Shown: positions 61,711-64,000 of the stretch, one piece after another
Numbering within the stretch: position 1 is the stretch's first letter
Layout: each line of letters opens with the position of its first letter
DNA from: JBDWFY01 sp039976075
GTDB taxonomy: Bacteria; Pseudomonadota; Alphaproteobacteria; Rhizobiales; Stappiaceae
NCBI GenBank assembly: GCA_039976075.1
Contig: JBDWFY010000022.1
Span: 620,001-684,000 of the forward strand
Reading direction: 5' to 3'
Length of the DNA stretch: 64,000 nucleotides
The notes under the pieces: model-generated
What the model was told of the DNA's origin: nothing
The model's database searches: none
The model's input: only the letters and a program-made list of their open reading frames with translations
Made by a program: the position numbers and the translations under genes

Positions 61711-61726
61711 AATTGGTCAACCAATT
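61711..61726. promoter_or_regulatory. Operator candidate, site 2 (AATTGGTCAACCAATT)
   Basis: A perfect 7-bp inverted repeat, AATTGGT-CA-ACCAATT, lies directly after a TATAAC box (61702-61707) and 24 bp before the predicted TTG start of the alcohol dehydrogenase. It shares the TTGGT-N2-ACCA core with site 1. Confidence 0.6.
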
Positions 61727-61750
61727 TGGCTAATATTACCGGAGGGTGCT

Positions 61751-62935
61751 TTGAGCAGGGAAGCAGGGATCTTGAGAGATGATGCAGGTGTCGGCTATGC
61801 GCAGCGAATGCCGGTGCCAGAGACGATGCAGGCTTGGGTTCTGGGCAATCCTGATGAGCTGAAGTTAACTGAAAAACCGGTTCCTGCACCGGGGCGGGCT
61901 GAAGCTCTGGTTCGGATTGATGCAGTCGCCATCTGCGCAACAGACCTGGAAATTATCAGTTACGGTACCCCTGCTTTGTTCGAGGGAGGCGCACCGTTCA
62001 ACAAGAACTTCACGCCTGGTCACGAGTACATGGGCACCATTGCCGCCTTGGGACCGGGTGTTGATGAATTTGATATTGGCGATCGGGTAACCGTTGAGAT
62101 CCACGCCGGTTGTGGTCAATGCAAGCGCTGCAGAATGGGCATGTATACCTCCTGTCACAATTACGGGCTCAATTACGGCGACCGCAATAAAGGCCACAGG
62201 GCAAACGGCTTCACCACGAATGGTGGTTTCGCCCAATATGCCGTCAACAACATCAACACAATGATCAAAGTGCCCGATGACATGTCGGACGAAGAGGCAA
62301 CGCTCGTCGTGACCGCCGGAACCTCGATGTATGGCCTGACGGAACTGGGAGGCCTTGTCGCCGGGGAGAGTGTGGTGGTGCTTGGACCGGGGCCTATCGG
62401 CCTTCTGGCCGTCGCTGTTGCCAAAGCGCTTGGTGCATCTCCGGTGGTCTTGGTCGGAACACGCGAAAATCGCAATAAAATCGGCCTGGAGCTCGGGGCC
62501 GATGTGGCCATCGAAGCGCGTGCCGGTGATGTTGTTGAGCAGATTAAAGAACTGACCGGCGGCAAGGGGGCTGACTACGTGGTCGATTGCGCCGGTAATG
62601 AGACCACCGTCAATCAGGCAATACACATGACCAACCGGGGGGGGAAAGTCTGCCTGGCAGCATTTCCCAAGAAACCGGTAGAGTTCGATCTGGGATACTT
62701 GGCGGTCAATAACATCTATCTGTATGGAATCCGCGGAGAGGGACGCTCCGCCACGCATCGCGCGATGGCATTCATGGCAGAAGGCCGCTTTGACGCCAGT
62801 AAAGTCCACACCCACACTTTCCAGATGCACGAGTTACCCACGGCATTGAAATACGCAAAAGAGCGCATCGACAATGCCATCAAAGTCGTCGTCTCGATGC
62901 GTGATGCGCATAACGCAAGTGCGGCAGCAGAATAA
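61751..62935 (+). CDS. Zinc-dependent alcohol dehydrogenase (MDR family)
   Basis: A 394-residue medium-chain dehydrogenase/reductase. Catalytic zinc ligands are Cys62 (AICATDLEI), His91 and Glu92 (TPGHEYMGTI); the structural zinc lobe has Cys121, 124, 127 and 135 (CGQCKRCRMGMYTSC). The NAD-binding motif is VVVLGPGPIGLLAVAVAKAL. TTG 61751 is chosen because GGAGG lies 5 nt upstream; the frame is open to 61691, but that part overlaps the operator at 61711-61726, and an ATG at 61808 lacks a ribosome-binding site. It is the first gene of the plus arm and is followed closely by the DapA-family gene. Confidence 0.9.
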   Translation: MSREAGILRDDAGVGYAQRMPVPETMQAWVLGNPDELKLTEKPVPAPGRAEALVRIDAVAICATDLEIISYGTPALFEGGAPFNKNFTPGHEYMGTIAALGPGVDEFDIGDRVTVEIHAGCGQCKRCRMGMYTSCHNYGLNYGDRNKGHRANGFTTNGGFAQYAVNNINTMIKVPDDMSDEEATLVVTAGTSMYGLTELGGLVAGESVVVLGPGPIGLLAVAVAKALGASPVVLVGTRENRNKIGLELGADVAIEARAGDVVEQIKELTGGKGADYVVDCAGNETTVNQAIHMTNRGGKVCLAAFPKKPVEFDLGYLAVNNIYLYGIRGEGRSATHRAMAFMAEGRFDASKVHTHTFQMHELPTALKYAKERIDNAIKVVVSMRDAHNASAAAE

Positions 62936-62944
62936 AGGTTTGGC

Positions 62945-63880
62945 ATGATCAAAGCTCGCAGAGGCATCTACGCCGCAGCAATCTCACCATTTCGCGTGGA
63001 CGGGTCGCTCGATGTCGATAAGTTGGTTTCTTATTGCAAACATCTCCTGACCGACGGCGGATGTGATGGCGTGGCCCCCACCGGAACCACCGGGGAAGGC
63101 AACTCGATTTCCTTTCGAGACAAGTTGGCGCTTCCTGCGGCGTTTGCGGATGCAGGGATTTCGCCGGATCAGGTGATATTCGGAACCGGCAGTTGCTCCA
63201 CTCAGGACGCCATCGAACTCACGAAGAACGCCGTCAATTCTGGTTTCGTCAATGCTCTGGTGCTGCCACCGTTCTATTACAAATCTGCCTCGGACGAAGG
63301 GTTATTCGACTATTTCGCCCGGCTGATCGAAGCTGTGGGAGATGCGCGCCTGCGGGTCTATCTCTATCACTTCCCTCAAATGTCCATGGCGCCCCTGTCG
63401 GTGGATCTTGTTGTGCGTCTGAAAAAGGAATTTGGCGCGATTGTCGCGGGATTGAAAGATTCAAGTGGCGATTTCAATCAGTCAAAAGCATTCGCGGAAG
63501 CCACAGGCGGAACAGAGGGTGATTTCGATGTTTATCCCTCCAGCGAAGCGATGGTGTTTGACGGGCTGGCGTGTGGTTGTGCCGGGATTATTTCAGGTTC
63601 TACCAATGCCTTCGCCAACAAAGTGCAACGAGCGCTGGCAGCGCAGGGTCAGGACAGGGATGCAGCATTTGCAGCAGTGAAATCAGCCAGAGCCATGGCC
63701 GGAAAGTACAATCTCATGGCGGCAATGAAGCAGATGGAAGCCTGGCGGAGTGGTGATGAGAGTTGGGCGCGACTTGCTCCCCCGCTACGGCCTCTTTCAT
63801 CGGAAGAGAAATCAGCGCTTAGGGCGGATTTGGCCGCGCTGGAGTACCCGGTTGCTGAAGTTCAGGAAATGGAGGTTTGA
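62945..63880 (+). CDS. DapA family aldolase (dihydrodipicolinate synthase-like)
   Basis: A 311-residue TIM-barrel lyase of the DapA/NAL superfamily that forms a Schiff base with a 2-oxo acid. The Schiff-base Lys171 (AGLKDSSGDF), the catalytic Tyr141 (YLYHFPQM) and the GTTGEG loop (48-53) are present. A catabolic aldolase or dehydratase acting on a keto-sugar acid is more likely than lysine synthesis, because it sits 9 bp after an alcohol dehydrogenase in a regulated operon. ATG 62945 has AAAGG upstream. The actual substrate is unknown. Confidence 0.88.
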   Translation: MIKARRGIYAAAISPFRVDGSLDVDKLVSYCKHLLTDGGCDGVAPTGTTGEGNSISFRDKLALPAAFADAGISPDQVIFGTGSCSTQDAIELTKNAVNSGFVNALVLPPFYYKSASDEGLFDYFARLIEAVGDARLRVYLYHFPQMSMAPLSVDLVVRLKKEFGAIVAGLKDSSGDFNQSKAFAEATGGTEGDFDVYPSSEAMVFDGLACGCAGIISGSTNAFANKVQRALAAQGQDRDAAFAAVKSARAMAGKYNLMAAMKQMEAWRSGDESWARLAPPLRPLSSEEKSALRADLAALEYPVAEVQEMEV

Positions 63881-64000
63881 ATGACTGAAACACAAGCAAA
63901 AAATAGCCATCATATTGAAACCGCCACCGACCCCGAAGCGTTTTCCGATTGGCCTGAAGGGCTGGTTGACGATTTAAAATCCAACGAGTTCAGCGGCATT
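63881..64000 (+). CDS. Unidentified gene, N-terminal fragment (cut by window edge)
   Basis: Forty codons starting at ATG 63881, directly after the DapA-family stop, with GGAGG upstream (GGAGGTTTGAATG). The peptide starts MTETQAKNSHHIETATDPEA and runs on as FSDWPEGLVDDLKSNEFSGI. No domain can be recognised in this length. Tight spacing shows it belongs to the same operon. Confidence 0.75.
   Translation, partial: MTETQAKNSHHIETATDPEAFSDWPEGLVDDLKSNEFSGI

Overview
The window looks like a chromosomal segment of an alphaproteobacterium of the order Hyphomicrobiales (Rhizobiales). This rests on gene content and order: lrp / ELM1-like / trxB / LsrB-type LysR next to greA and carB, a YqeY-dnaG-rpoD block, DUF992 and SIMPL proteins, and a sigma-70 of the alphaproteobacterial type. 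Genus cannot be fixed from the sequence. No phage, transposase, integrase or CRISPR array was seen.

Positions 1-33 kb are mainly housekeeping. In order they hold: a cut membrane-protein gene, a glutathione transferase, aspartate aminotransferase, a secreted DUF992 protein, an EF-G-like GTPase, MsrP without MsrQ, the minus-strand ELM1-trxB-lsrB operon with divergent lrp, greA, carB, a small XRE regulator, a YpfJ-type metalloprotease, AraC and MerR regulators, carA, YqeY, dnaG and rpoD. Then come a YiaW/HlyD/outer-membrane-factor operon, aqpZ, a SIMPL protein, an AI-2E family permease and a tRNA with a CAU anticodon.

From 33.3 kb to the end the window is a run of transport and catabolic operons, each with its own regulator. 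(i) 33.3-42.8 kb: a DUF917 (S-Me-THD) plus hydantoinase-A pair, divergent from a complete Dpp/Opp-type ABC importer that ends in a LysR gene. (ii) 43-54 kb: a GntR-controlled sugar or polyol locus with two TIM-barrel isomerase/epimerase genes, a Gfo/Idh/MocA dehydrogenase, a CUT1 ABC importer with two different ATPases, a small membrane protein and a PfkB kinase. (iii) 54-64 kb: a second GntR-controlled divergent locus. Its minus arm carries a GST, a CxxC carboxymuconolactone-decarboxylase-family protein, a complete TctCBA importer, a Gfo/Idh dehydrogenase and a signal-less DctP-like protein. Its plus arm carries a zinc alcohol dehydrogenase, a DapA-family aldolase and a cut gene.

The most unusual observations are these. 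The two CUT1 ATPases carry complementary defects: one lacks the H-loop His, the other lacks the LSGGQ signature, and both fall in the same composite ATP site. The DctP-like protein has no signal peptide and lies in frame behind a Gfo/Idh gene, separated by one TAG. Stable hairpins follow all three periplasmic binding-protein genes. Palindromic operator candidates sit at the three regulated promoters of the catabolic region. Several calls use non-ATG starts chosen from ribosome-binding sites and domain limits; these are stated in each entry.
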